Program-made: the position numbers and the translations under genes | Assembly (NCBI RefSeq): GCF_035222275.1 | Contig: NC_085883.1 | Location: forward strand, 2,046,001 to 2,110,000 | DNA from: Podospora bellae-mahoneyi | Lineage: Eukaryota; Ascomycota; Sordariomycetes; Sordariales; Podosporaceae | Reading direction: 5' to 3' | DNA length: 64,000 nt | Notes under the pieces: model-generated | The model's database searches: none | What the model was told of the DNA's origin: nothing | The model's input: only the letters and a program-made list of their open reading frames with translations | Shown here: in pieces, positions 1 to 11,201 of the stretch | Layout: every line of letters begins with the position of its first letter | Position numbering within the stretch: position 1 is the first letter of the stretch

Positions 1-20
1 CCATTTCCCATCCCCTCCAC

Positions 21-3000
21 CTACCACCTCCTCCCATAAACATCATGCTCCTTCCTCGGCCTCCTCACCCCGTGCTTCCCACCAACAAACTCGCCCACAT
101 CCCTCACCACATTCCTCCCATCATTCCCCTCCAACCCATCCACCCCCAAGCTCGCCCGAGCATCATGCTTGAACAGATCCAAAATCTCCTGCAAGCCCAG
201 TTTCAGCTGGTTCTTCCCCTTCTTCCTCATCCCACCCTCAATCGTCGCCTCCGCCAGCATCCTCTTCTTGTTCTGCAGCTCCAGTATCCTAGCCTCGACT
301 GTATCCTGAACAGTAAGTTTATACACAATCACGTCCACCGTCTGCGTCAGTCTGTGGACTCGATCGATAGCCTGCTCCTCCACAAACGGGTTCCAGAACG
401 GCTCAACAATGATGACGCGGGTGGCGGCCGTCAAATTGAGGCCGAGGGAGCCGCACTTGAGAGAGCAGAGCAGGATGCGGGTGTGAGGGTCGGTGCGGAG
501 GGCCTTGAGGGCAGCTTCGCGAGCGTCATTGGGCATCTTGCCGTCGTAGCGGACGGCTTTCATGCCTGGCTGAGAGCGCAAAAACGGCTCGATGAGGTCG
601 AGCATGGAGGTGAACTGCGAAAAGACAATGAACTTGTGCTCGTGGGCTTCCTTGCGCAGGATGGAGAGCAGCTCCCGAATCTTGGCGGATTGAGTAATGC
701 CTCCGGAACTTTTGGCCGACTTGGATTTCTTCTTCCGCTCTGGTTCTTGTTGGCCAGGACGGCGGGATCGTCTTCGGATGGGAAGGTCATCGTCTGAGTC
801 GTCGTCCGGGTCCGAAGAGATCAACTCAGAAGCGGAGATCTCTTCCTCGTCTTCGCCAGAACCTTCAGTATCCTGGGATGCGACTTGTGACTGCGATACC
901 CTAGACACCGACACAAACGATTCATCCTCTTCCGAGCCGGAATCAGATTCTGACCCGGATCCGTGGAAGTCAGCCTGAGAGTCATCCTTGACAATGAAGC
1001 TGTCGAGCTGGCTCTCGTCATCGTCATCTTCTTCAGACGAGTGCTCAGAGTCCTCGGAAGCGATATCGTCGCCACCGCCCTCGGCATCCTCATCCTCTGA
1101 ACCTCCGCACTTCCCAAGTCTCAAAGCACCCTGTTGATCCTCACCCACCAACCAGCTCCCCTCCTCTTCCTCGTCGCTGTCCTCAACAATCCTCCTCGCT
1201 TTTGATCTTTTCTTGCTCGCCGCCACCTTCTCGATCTTGATCTCCTCCTTCACCACACTGACCCTCCTCCCATACTTCTTTTTCTTCTTGCTCGGACTCA
1301 CACTGATAACCTTTTGCATACTATCAATGCAATCCGAGCACTTCACCTGCCCGCTCCCCATCTCCTTCTTGCTCAACTCACTGAGACACATCTCGCACTT
1401 CCTCGTCCGAATCCCCATCCCCCCAAACGCATCCGCCAAATCATCCAAGTCATCCCCAGCCTTCCCCTTCGGCTGAGCAGTCGAATCCACCGCCAGCGCC
1501 TCCTGATCCTTCTCCAGCTTCGTGTCCGTCAACCTAGGATGATTGCAAGCCTGCCTCAGCCTCAAAAGCAACACCAACGCATTCGCATAGTCAATCCTCC
1601 CCTTCATCATCTTCTCCAAACTCTTATCCGCCCTCGCCTCTAACGCATCATAAAACTCCCTCTCCGCCTCGGAAAACTTGGTCTCCACCGTCACAACTTT
1701 CCTTTCTGTGATCTTGAACGCCGGCTTCGGCATCTCCCTCTCCTCCCCATCCCCCCCCCTCTCCTCCTCCATCTTCGCCTTCATAGCATCCAACGCCTTC
1801 TTCCCCCCAGCAACCAACGCCCCCTCCTCCTTCAAAATCTCCTTCGTCCTCCTCTTCATAAAACACCTCAGCAGATTATGCAACCTCTTGATCGCCACAT
1901 GCCCCTTCCCCTGCTTCATCGGCCCATCAATATCCTTCCTCCACTCCCCCAGCTCATCATAAGGCGGCACCCTCAAAAAGTGCACCAAGCTCTGCAGCTC
2001 ATCAAGATTATTCTGCATTGGCGTCCCCGTCAAGCACCACCTGTACTCCGCCTTCAACCCACAGCACGCCTTGGTCGCCTTTGCATTCCTATTCTTGATG
2101 CTGTGCGCCTCATCCAGAATAACGCGATACCAATACACCCCAAAACACCCCACCTGCGGGCTCTTGGCCGGATCCGGGTGGCTGTTCCCGTGCTCCGACA
2201 CCAAAATCTGATACGTCGTAATCACCACGTCAAACTTTGCCAGTTGTTTCGCATCCTTGGTCCTGTTCGGCCCATGGTGCACACAAACCTTCAACCCCAA
2301 CACCTCCCCGTCAACCTTTTCCTTGATCTCGGCCTCCCACTGCCTAATCAACGCCAGCGGCGCCACCACCAGCGTCCCCCTCTTCACCTCGGAAAAATGC
2401 TTCTTCCACCCCTTCCCTCCTTCTTCCGGCATGGGGTTTGACACAATGAGCGATATGCTCTGCAGCGTCTTCCCCAACCCCATATCATCCGCTAGAATCC
2501 CCCCCTTTGGCACCCGTCCCTTCTTCAGCGGTCCCAGTTCCCGGTTCTTCATCCATTTGACACCAACAACCTGATGAGGTAAGAGCTTGACTTTAATACC
2601 GGCCAGGGTACCATCTTCCTGGACTCCCTCTTCAGTTTCTTTTTCTTCTGGCCCTGCTGTCTTCTTTTCCTCCTTGTTTTTAGGAGGGGCATCATCTTCC
2701 TCTTCCTCATCCTCCATCCCCCCCTCTAGCAAAGCCTTGAGATCGGCATTCGCCTTGGCGGGATCGGTATAAAATGTCGTGTCCCCATAACCACCACCGC
2801 CGCCGGGCTTGGTGTATTGATACACCGGCTGAGCCTCTTCACTCAGCGAGCTAAACATTGGCAGCTCCGGCTTCTTGGGGGGCACATTTTTTGGTTTGAG
2901 CGGACCAGAGTTCCTATACAGATCCGCGTGGAATTCGGGCCGGGTTTTGCGTTGGATGAAGAGGTGGTCTGAGTTCTTGTTTTTGGGGCCGAAGCGGGAG

Positions 3001-3311
3001 GGGAGCTGGGTTGGGTGGCCAAAGGTCGGGACTGGGGTTGGGGCTGCGGGCGCGGCGGGGCTGTCGGTTAGGTCGATTACTGTGCCGGGGGTGTTGAAGT
3101 TGTTGTTGTTGCTGTTTGCGAAGGCGGATTGACCACCGGCGGGTCGTCGGACGGGAGTGTTGAAGGTGTTGGTACCAAAGGTTGGTTGGGGCCGGCGGGC
3201 GGGGGTTTCGGTTGGGCCGATGGACATGTTTGCTGCTTGGGAGCTGAGGAACTCGAGGTCGTCGTCGCTGAAGGACGCTTTTCTTGCGGGGCGGACCATT
3301 TTTGCGGTCAA
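21..3311 (-). CDS. SNF2-family ATP-dependent DNA translocase, Uls1/Rad5-like group
   Basis: This single-exon gene encodes 1096 residues. SNF2 proteins use ATP to move along duplex DNA and remodel chromatin or repair intermediates in the nucleus. The N-terminal 240 residues are low-complexity, but they contain TVIDLTDS near residue 77, a typical SUMO-interacting motif. The first ATPase lobe starts near residue 240, with the Walker A stretch GILADDMGLGKT at about 271-282 and the DEAH box at 400-403. The lobes are separated by a long acidic insert that carries two CxxC pairs (CEMC and CSDC). The second lobe follows near the C-terminus, with VEPFWNPFVEEQ and a DRVHRLTQ motif VI. A canonical RING finger, as in Rad5 or Uls1, is not obvious; the four cysteines may be a reduced zinc site. 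The SUMO motif favours the Uls1/Rrp1-Rrp2 branch, but this subfamily is inferred. A second ATG lies four codons in. Family is certain, exact orthology is not. Confidence 0.9.
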   Translation of the reverse strand: MTAKMVRPARKASFSDDDLEFLSSQAANMSIGPTETPARRPQPTFGTNTFNTPVRRPAGGQSAFANSNNNNFNTPGTVIDLTDSPAAPAAPTPVPTFGHPTQLPSRFGPKNKNSDHLFIQRKTRPEFHADLYRNSGPLKPKNVPPKKPELPMFSSLSEEAQPVYQYTKPGGGGGYGDTTFYTDPAKANADLKALLEGGMEDEEEEDDAPPKNKEEKKTAGPEEKETEEGVQEDGTLAGIKVKLLPHQVVGVKWMKNRELGPLKKGRVPKGGILADDMGLGKTLQSISLIVSNPMPEEGGKGWKKHFSEVKRGTLVVAPLALIRQWEAEIKEKVDGEVLGLKVCVHHGPNRTKDAKQLAKFDVVITTYQILVSEHGNSHPDPAKSPQVGCFGVYWYRVILDEAHSIKNRNAKATKACCGLKAEYRWCLTGTPMQNNLDELQSLVHFLRVPPYDELGEWRKDIDGPMKQGKGHVAIKRLHNLLRCFMKRRTKEILKEEGALVAGGKKALDAMKAKMEEERGGDGEEREMPKPAFKITERKVVTVETKFSEAEREFYDALEARADKSLEKMMKGRIDYANALVLLLRLRQACNHPRLTDTKLEKDQEALAVDSTAQPKGKAGDDLDDLADAFGGMGIRTRKCEMCLSELSKKEMGSGQVKCSDCIDSMQKVISVSPSKKKKKYGRRVSVVKEEIKIEKVAASKKRSKARRIVEDSDEEEEGSWLVGEDQQGALRLGKCGGSEDEDAEGGGDDIASEDSEHSSEEDDDDESQLDSFIVKDDSQADFHGSGSESDSGSEEDESFVSVSRVSQSQVASQDTEGSGEDEEEISASELISSDPDDDSDDDLPIRRRSRRPGQQEPERKKKSKSAKSSGGITQSAKIRELLSILRKEAHEHKFIVFSQFTSMLDLIEPFLRSQPGMKAVRYDGKMPNDAREAALKALRTDPHTRILLCSLKCGSLGLNLTAATRVIIVEPFWNPFVEEQAIDRVHRLTQTVDVIVYKLTVQDTVEARILELQNKKRMLAEATIEGGMRKKGKNQLKLGLQEILDLFKHDARASLGVDGLEGNDGRNVVRDVGEFVGGKHGVRRPRKEHDVYGRRW

Positions 3312-3864
3312 GTTGGTGGTGAGGGTTGTAGTTGTTGTTGTGGTGGTTGGTGAAGGGGAATAGCTGATTGTTGCTGGCTGGATCAGGTCGTAAAAGCTTT
3401 GCCTGAGCTCTGCTCGTGTCTTTTTTTTGGTCGGCAGCCGCAGTTGTAGTCTCGCCCGGGCTGCTGTCAGTCTCGGGCGCGGGTTTGTTTTGTTGGCGGA
3501 CCGCTGAGTTGGAGCTCAGGTTTCTGTCGCAAAGTGGTCTCTGGTTATCGGCTGCTCAATTTTGTTTGCCACCAGTGGGTTTGGAGTAGGGAGAAGTGGT
3601 AAGGTACCTCATCGAAAGCCCGCCAGGACACGGGGGAGGGGGGCCAGTAGGAACAATGTCCAAAATATGTCGAGACCCAAAGGTTGTGGGGAAGGGAAGT
3701 GTCAGAGCCTAAATTGTGACGCGCTCCGAGTCGCGGCGATATGGGGTAATTGGGAGCTTTGTTGCCTGTTTACTGCGAGGACGAATTTGGAACTGGGCAC
3801 CAAGGCAACCACGGCACCCCGCATTTCTGTCAAACAACCCCGCCATTCAGGGGTTGGTAATTTC

Positions 3865-3876
3865 AACCCTAACCCT
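3865..3876 (+). promoter_or_regulatory. Telobox-like double repeat upstream of the SNF2 gene
   Basis: Two perfect copies of AACCCT stand in tandem about 550 bases upstream of the SNF2 start codon. In fungi such teloboxes are bound by Myb-type Tbf1/Teb1 factors. Only the sequence match is seen; function is inferred. Confidence 0.3.
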
Positions 3877-4947
3877 CTATCAGTCACTTGTATGAGTGAC
3901 AGCTTTTGAGGCGGTGTTCCTGGCAGGCAGTGGCAGGTAACCTCAGTGTCAAAAATCGACTGATCTTGCAGCTTCAGAACATGAAATCCGCAAAGCGGTG
4001 TTTGGTAGGCGAAACCTCATGGTTTAGAAAGGTAAGGCGCACGCTCGGCAGCCATATTTCCCCCTTCAACGGATTACATCTTTGTAACTTTGTCAATACC
4101 AAGGCATCTGATGATATTCAGTTGGCCTTGGAAAATGGCCATTAGGGTTCGAAGAATAGTTGAAAGGGCACGTTCTATATTTTCAAAAGCCCTTGCTCCA
4201 TGTCGGAGTCTCTGCTTTTACTGTTCATAATGGCTAGGTAACCTTCGTGCCTACCAAGTTCAGTTCTCTTATGAGAAACTGAGGAAGCCATATTCCTACA
4301 TAGAAGACAACCATGGGAGATGGGTTCAGGGCCCGCGGGGGTTGGAAGAAATGGTTTCGTCTGTCCGAAAGGATATTGGAGCGTTGAGCTGGGCGGTGAA
4401 GGTGACAAGAAGAGGAAACTGCCATAAGATGGAATCTAGAACAAGCAGCTATCAGAATAAAAGTAGGAAAGAAAGAATACTAGAGTATAATGCCAAGAGA
4501 AAAGTGAAGGCTTCTACCTACAAACTCTATCCTCCCTTCCCCCACCGCCGTGAGTTGTGCTTTTGTGAACTGCGAAATGTCTCTGAAAAGTTAGGTGCTC
4601 CTTGCATTTCATGTATCTTCCTAAGCCTTTCATAATTGTAAAACATGTGTAAAAGGATTGGTGGTCAACAGGGTCTCTTGAGCAACGAGATGTGGTTGTA
4701 GCAGAAGAAGAGCCGTAAGATTGGGAATACCGTGCCCAGCCGGCGTTAAGTATTTATGAGAGGTTGCCTGCCCTAGCAGCAAGAGAAGAAGTCGTCTATC
4801 ACGGTTAAAATTGGTTGCGAAACATCATAGGTAGGACTCACGCTTGCCATATCAATGAGGCCAGCAGAACATCTGTCTCCTGCTTAACGAGGTGTATGTA
4901 TTAGATCTGCCATATACTTCTCAACAGCCCCAGTACCCTCGCACAAC

Positions 4948-5036
4948 ACCCTCATGGTCAAGTAGTAAGGGTATTGGTGCTGCCACCTACCCACGCCTCA
5001 AAGCCCCGAGTTCGATTCGAAGTAAAACGCGAGGGT
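4948..5036 (+). other. tRNA-like stretch, probably degenerate or chance
   Basis: TGGTCAAGTAGTAAGG at 4955-4970 resembles a pol III A box, and AGTTCGATTCG about 50 bases later resembles a B box. ACCCTC at the 5' end can pair with GAGGGT at the 3' end like an acceptor stem. However, the T stem does not pair and the anticodon arm would have only a 4-base loop (GGTG-CTGC-CACC). It cannot be a normal tRNA as it stands. It may be a decayed tRNA, a SINE head, or coincidence. Confidence 0.2.
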
Positions 5037-5385
5037 TTTCGTAGCCAGGTCACCTTCCTCAGAATAATGTCGGGGTTGCCTGGTGAGCTTGGCTGTTTCG
5101 TTATCTTCCAAAGATCGACTACCTTATGTTTTGATCCTTTACTTTTGCTCAGCCGTCTACCTATGTGTCTATTTTGCCGGTTTTGTCGAATCGACGCAAG
5201 AGAGAATGGGGAGAGTTGTCAAAGAGGAACGAAAAGCAAGTCTTGTAAAGGTAGATGGAAAGAGCAATAGTCTGTTTTCCATACTTTGCGGTGCAACCTA
5301 TTTGTAGAAAATGGATCACCTCCACTTCTCATTCCGCAATTCACCGCTGTCTTGTCTTATGTAGTAATCGTGCTTTGTATTTCAT

Positions 5386-7475
5386 CTACCTACCCATCCT
5401 CTTAACCCCCAACTCCTTCCCAGGCTCCGACTCGACATCCCCATCATCATACGGATCAAACCCCATCCTCCTCTTTGCCTGATCCTTTATCCTCCGCGCC
5501 ATCTCACCCACATAGCCAGTGGTGGTGGTGTTTTGCAAGAAATGCATCGTAAAATCATCCGGGATCGCCAAGTGGGAGACCTGCTGGGACTCTTGGAGGC
5601 TCGTGAGCCGTATCAGCATCTCTAGCAGCGACAGGGAAGACGTGACGGCGTCAAACGGAGACCTTGGCATATCTTGTTGTTGTGATGATGGGTTTCTTCT
5701 CTCAATATCGCGACTTGTTTGGCGGATGGGAGATCCGGCCGGGGAGTCAGAGTGGAGCGAGATTTGTCTAAACTGCCGCATCAGGTTGGTGTCGGCCGAG
5801 AGGCTGTTGTTGGCAAGGTGGTGGTTGTCGGCTGAGAGACCTCTTTGGGGCGAGCCAATACTGCTGTCTTCTTCGTCTGCTGTCTCTGAGCCCGAATCAT
5901 CGCCGTCGTCGTCCATGTAGACCTCCAGAGCCAACCACTCCGGGTCAAGATGAGGCGGTAAATTCGTCGAGTTTGGGTGATGTTGACCGTCAGACCGATC
6001 TGGTGACAGATGGCTCTCTTCCCACAACTGACGATCAATCTCGTCTTGGTCGTCAGACTCGTCATCCGAATACCCATGGTTGACGATGCCTGACTGAGCA
6101 GACGCTTGCTGCGGCATTTCGTGCGGGGAGACCATGCTGAGGTCTCGTTTCAGCAACAAGACTGGATTGTTGTATCCATTCTGTGCGTCGCCGATGTTAA
6201 GTATGACCCCGGTGTCTGTGTAGAAAATCTTGGAGAACTGATGGATCGGTATGGCCTCGCGAATGCCTGCCATCCTTAAACCCTCAAACTCCTTAGGCTT
6301 GAAGCCATGTTCCTTGTCGTCGTGCATACGTCCATCGTCCAGATCTTCAATGATCTCCAAGTGGTAACTGTATCCATTGGCCGGTCCATTAAACCCTGCC
6401 TTGTGGTTATGGCCATTCAGGGTGCAGTACCCATGCAGGGAATCAAATGTACAGCCCATGGGTGTCCGCAAGAGACGTACCCTGGCCTTGTGCATGACTT
6501 CTTGCCAGATTGGCTTCCTGTCGGACTCTCCTATCCCGTAGGGAACCTCATTTGTGTTTTCTGTGCCATTTCCCCCATCGGTTGATCTACTTCCTGAGGA
6601 TTCGACAAGTTGTAGGGCCGAAGGCGAGCCATTCTTGGCCACGTTTCCATTCCGCTCCTGGTGCTTATCGTTCTGTGTTTCAACTTGGGAGTGGCCGACA
6701 AAGAGCATGTACAAGGTCAGTGTGAACGACGGACCAACCTGAATCGGCTGCGTCCCGTTAAAGTGCAAATCCCCAAAAGAAACCAAGGTGCTAGCTTGCA
6801 TGAGTCTCGATGGAGAAAAGGTAGCTTCGCGAGGGTTCATGGGTGTCGACATATTCTCACCAGAGGCAGTGATGGCCAGCTGGATGAAGGGAATATCTCG
6901 GTCGATCCTGTCCAGTAGGCGTTTGATATCGCTGAGTATCATGGTCAGTTCAGCATGGTGAGCCTCTGTCATCCGAGGACGGCGGCCGTCCCCAGAGGCT
7001 TCCTCCTCGGCGGCGGCATTCTGAAGACGCTTCCCAAGACGGACAATCTCTCGGTGTAACGAAGATGCTAATGGTTGGGCTGCATCGAGAAATGAGTTTC
7101 CACGGCCAGACCTGGCGATAGGGTATTAGTGAGGGCACGTGTGAAAGTGACTCCTTGAGTAAGGGAGGATCTCTTGGCTGACGTACTTGAGAAGGATCAG
7201 GTCGATGGCAGGGGACACAATCTGTGAGTCGAATATCAGTCAAACTAGTCTTGTGTAACAGAGAGATAGAGAGAGAGGTGCCTGGGAGATCCAACCTTGA
7301 TTTTTGTGCTGAGGAGCTTTTGTAGAGATTTGAGCTCTGCATAGACCGGCTTATCATCGACCGTCTTGAGCAGGCGGGCGCATTGCTGGACGGCATACTT
7401 GGACGTGAGGGCAATCCCTGATTTGATGGCGAAGTTGACCGTCTGGTATCCGAGGTTGGTTAAAAGTGCGTCCAT
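5386..7475 (-). CDS. RanGTP-binding protein, Yrb30-like
   Basis: I join three exons, 7475-7296, 7221-7187 and 7111-5386, giving 646 residues. Both introns (74 and 75 bases) have GT-AG ends, and the second has a CTAAT branch site. The N-terminus (MDALLTNLGYQTVNFAIKSG, then a VSPAIDLI and SGRGNSFLDAA segment) matches the fungal Ran-binding family typified by yeast Yrb30. That protein binds GTP-loaded Ran and affects its GTPase cycle in nuclear transport. The middle contains the conserved core (FGDLHFNGTQPIQVGPSFTLTLYMLFVGHS). The C-terminal third is acidic and serine-rich and probably disordered. The gene stands head to head with SUP35, 663 bases apart. Family assignment rests on the N-terminal match and gene length. 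Confidence 0.85.
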
Positions 7476-8138
7476 CGTCTCTCACTGTCCATTGCTTCAA
7501 TTTGAAAGAAGTACACATTAATTATTTCTATGGCTGCTACTAGACTCGATCCATGTTCTGGTCAGGCAGAACTCCAGAAGGCCCCGTCAGGCAGCTTGTT
7601 TTACTCTTCTGGCTACGGTGAACCGTCTGCCGCTTAGAATTGCTGTTTAGTCGCACTGTGCGGATGTTGCTGGAAAAGCCCCCTGTAACCAGTTCCAATC
7701 TTTGGGGATAAGGCTCAGGAACCGCAAGGACAATGCCGATAAGAGTGGGGCTAACAGTGCGAGCGATCAGCCATCTCACTGTCCACCTAACTCGAACCCT
7801 CTTCCCCGCCGTGGCCGCCACAATCAACCAGGCAATGGTGGGGCAGCGACCAGCAAATCTTCCCGACTTCTTCTCCTTCGATCACCTGAAGAAGCCTTCT
7901 TGACTCACAGGTGTCCCATCAGGTACGGCGCAAGCCCATCTTGTTCTCGAGATGACTCATCAGAGAATCCAGAAGCTAACTCGGTTCTAGTCACGAGGCG
8001 TTGTCGCAGAGCCCAGCGCAGTCCGAATTCGCATTTTGTCGCAGTTTAAAAAAGTTGGCGCCCGCGACCCCGCCAATCTCCCTAGACACCACGAGACCCA
8101 GAAGCCCTTTCGTAGAACACCGCTGAACCACGGTCAAA
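7476..8138. promoter_or_regulatory. Divergent promoter region of the Yrb30-like gene and SUP35
   Basis: This 663-base gap separates two start codons facing outward and must hold both promoters and leaders. No clear binding-site cluster is seen. The last 60 bases before the SUP35 start are C-rich, with a short A tract (8048-8053). Confidence 0.5.
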
Positions 8139-10392
8139 ATGTCCAACAACGTTCAAGAATCGTGGGAGGATGATGCCTCCGCCCACGACGAGAACCTGGC
8201 GCGCCAGACTCAGCAAATGAACCTCAACCAGCAGGGTGGTTTCCGCCCCGGTGCTGCCTCTTTCCAGCCAACAGCCCAGACCTTCCAGCCTGGCCAGGGC
8301 TACGGTGGTTACAACCAGTATAACCAGCAGCAGCAATACTATGGCGGCCAAGGCCAGGGCTACTATGGTCAATATGGCCAGCAAGGGCAAGGCTACGGGC
8401 AGGGGTACGGTGGTGTTTACGGTCAAAACCAGGGCGGCTACAACCAGGGACAAGGTTACGGTCAATGGCAAGGCTACCAGCAGCAACAGCAGCAACAACA
8501 ATACCAGTACCAGCCTCAGCAACAGCAGAACCAGCAACAGGCCCCCAAGCCTACTCCCACCATCGTAAAGAGGCCAGCTCAGCCAGCCCTGGGCGAAGCT
8601 TCCAAGCCAGCGCCCGCCAAGGACATTGGTGCAAAGGTATTGAGCATTGGAGGCGACGCGAAGCCCAAGGCCAAGGTACTCTCGATCGGCAATCCTGCGC
8701 CCGCTAAAGACGAGGCGCCCAAGGCCAAGGTGCTTTCGATTGGCAACCCTGCGCCCGCGAAGGAGGAGCCCAAGACGGAGGAGACGAAGAAGCAGGAGGC
8801 GAAGAATGAGGGCACCGCCCAGGCGGCTCAGAAGGTTGCTGCGGCCAAGGCGGTAGAGAAGACAGATTCTCAGGCGGCCAGCGGAAAGACTTCGCCAGCT
8901 CCCTCTTCTGGCCGTTCCAGCCCGTCCCGCGCCGCGGCCGCCAAGGCTGCTGCTCGCGACGCCGATGCTGTCGAGAAGGAGCAGAGCGCCGATGTCGATG
9001 ACGAGACTCTCAAGGAAGTCTACGGAAAGGAGCACGTCAACATCATCTTCATCGGTCACGTCGATGCTGGCAAGAGTACTCTTGGTGGTGCCATTCTCTA
9101 CGTCACCGGCATGGTTGACCAGAGAACACTCGACAAGTATAAGAGAGACGCCAAGGAGATGGGCCGTGAGACCTGGTATCTCTCCTGGGCTCTTGATCTG
9201 ACCAACGAGGAACGTTCCAAGGGCAAGACCGTCGAGGTTGGCCGTGGTTTCTTCGAGACAGACAAGCGCAGATACAGTATCTTGGATGCTCCCGGCCACA
9301 AGACCTATGTCCCCAACATGATCGGTGGTGCTTCGCAGGCCGATGTTGGTATTCTCGTCATTTCTGCCCGCAAGGGTGAGTACGAGACCGGTTTCGAGAA
9401 GGGCGGTCAGACCAGAGAGCACGCCATGTTGGCCAAGACTCAGGGTGTGAACAAGCTCATTGTTGCCATCAACAAGATGGACGACCCTACTGTCAACTGG
9501 TCCCACGAGCGTTACCTCGAGTGCACCACCAAGCTCCAGCAATTCTTGAAGGGCACTGGCTACAACCTTAAGACGGATGTCTTTTTCATGCCCATTGCTG
9601 CTCAGCAGACCATGGGTATCAAGGACCGCGTGCCGAAGGACGTCTGCCCCTGGTATGACGGGCCCTCGCTTCTCGAGTACCTTGATGGCATGAAGGCTCT
9701 GGAGCGCAAGATCAACGCGCCTTTCATGATGGCCGTTGCCGGCAAGTACCGTGACATGGGCACCATGATCGAGGGTAAGATCGAGGCCGGTGTGGTCAAG
9801 AAGGGCATGAGCGTCACCATGATGCCCAACAGGCAGTCGGTCGACATTGCGGCCGTCTACGGCGAGACGGAAGACGAAGTGAACCTCGCCCAGTGTGGTG
9901 ACCAGGTTCGTCTCCGTCTCCGCGGCATTGAAGAGGAAGAGATCATGCCCGGTTTCGTCCTCTGCTCGCCCAAGCGCTTGGTGCATAACGTTGCCCAGTT
10001 CGAGGCCCAAATCCGCATTCTTGACCTCAAGAGCATTCTCACTGCCGGCTTCAACTGTGTGTTGCACGTCCACGCTGCCATTGAGGAGGTCACTTTTGCG
10101 GCTCTGCTGCACAAGCTGCAGAAGGGTACCAACAGGAAGAGCAAGCTGCCGCCATCCCATGCCAAGAAGGGTGACAGCATCATTGCCCGTCTGCAGGTGA
10201 CTGGCGGTGCTGGGTCGGTGTGCGTGGAGAGGTTTGAGGATTACCCCCAGATGGGTCGTTTCACTCTGCGTGATCAGGTATGTTTTTGAGCCCTTCTGAT
10301 TATACGGTGTTTAACTGTCGCTGATATGTCTATAGGGTCAAACCATTGCCATTGGCAAGATCACCAAGCTCATTACTGAGGATACTGCTTAA
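8139..10392 (+). CDS. SUP35: Translation termination factor eRF3 (Sup35), GTPase with prion-like N-domain
   Basis: Exons 8139-10277 and 10336-10392 give 731 residues. The 58-base intron near the end leaves a second exon that encodes only GQTIAIGKITKLITEDTA. eRF3 binds eRF1 and hydrolyses GTP to drive polypeptide release in the cytosol. The first 140 residues are rich in Q, N, G and Y, with imperfect repeats (GQGYYGQYGQQGQGYGQGYG), like the yeast prion domain. Next comes a charged middle region with the motif KVLSIG three times. The EF-Tu-like GTPase follows, with GHVDAGKST near residue 304, DAPGHK, and NKMD, then beta-barrel domains ending in RFTLRDQ. Codon use is strongly C-ending, as in highly expressed genes. 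The start has good context (AAAATGT) and matches the family N-terminus. Confidence 0.97.
8240..8550 (+). repeat. Q/N/G/Y-rich prion-like repeat tract within SUP35
   Basis: The coding sequence here is built from degenerate repeats of GGC-CAG-GGC-TAC type codons and ends in a run of CAG/CAA codons. It corresponds to the N-domain that allows amyloid formation in yeast Sup35. Whether it forms prions here is not known. Confidence 0.8.
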
Positions 10393-11201
10393 ACTGGGAA
10401 CGAAAAGAAAAATATGGATGAATCCTGTCTTGTTGTGAGCAGGGCGTAGTGGATGCTGGTTTTGGGTTCGTGGTATCCTCTATGAATTATGTCAAGGCTA
10501 GCTTCTATGATAGATTTGGCCTTTTGCTTTTTTTTTGGGAATGCGAAAAGTGCTTTTGTTTGATCATATATGCTCAACTGTGTGCGAGACTGCCGCATGT
10601 TTTTTATGAAGGGATATAGACGGGCATGCGGGATAGGGATAGGGATCTAGCGTGGAAGACGAAGCAGGGGTTGTTCTGTTGGTATGATGGTATTGATGAT
10701 TAATGCTAAGGATGTCGATACAGCTGGAGGGTTGTTACATGTTAGGGTTACAGAGATATATATAAGGCAGGCAATATGGATTCTTTTCTAATGCACTTTG
10801 TTGAGTGGCCATCGTGCAGAGCGCGGGGCAATGGTGTGTATGTGAGGTATGTTTGAAGGCGGGGCTCGTCCCATCTCGGGTGTGGACTCGGGGTGCTTGT
10901 GCATTGCATATTGACGACTGCACTTAAAGGAAAAAGTGGCAAGAGGATTGGAAATCAGAAACTGATCCCTGAGGTTTTTGAAAAGGAGAACGGAAAAGGG
11001 GAACCGAAAGGTGAGTGAGTCACTAGGATAGATAGATATCTGCCTGCCTGGTTTGGACTGGAGGTAGGCATGACGGTAGGACTTAAACCCCGCTTGGCGA
11101 ACCTCATCATCCATCAATATCTCAACTTGACGCTTGTTTTTATGACACTTTTGTTTGTGGACTTTACTTACATTCAAAAGCTCATAGATTGTCATTTCAC
11201 A
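10393..11201. other. Gap between SUP35 and the short-chain dehydrogenase gene
   Basis: It holds the 3' end of SUP35 and the promoter of the next gene. A short run of GGGATA repeats is seen near 10630-10648. No gene is supported. Confidence 0.6.

Larger units (their letters stand above)
3312..5385. other. Gene-free stretch between the SNF2 gene and the RanGTP-binding gene
   Basis: About 2.1 kb with no supported gene. The first 300 bases are the likely promoter and leader of the minus-strand SNF2 gene. Two adjacent telomere-type repeats (AACCCTAACCCT) lie at 3865-3876. From about 3900 to 5380 the sequence is visibly richer in A and T than the surrounding genes. It has only short unrelated open frames and could be an old decayed insertion, but nothing identifies one. 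A weak tRNA-like stretch lies at 4948-5036. Confidence 0.6.

Noticed and set aside
8082-10160. 692-codon open frame antisense to SUP35
   Set aside because: It mirrors the C-ending codon bias of SUP35, has low-complexity leucine and valine runs opposite the Q/G repeats, and shows no known domain. It is a shadow of the real gene.
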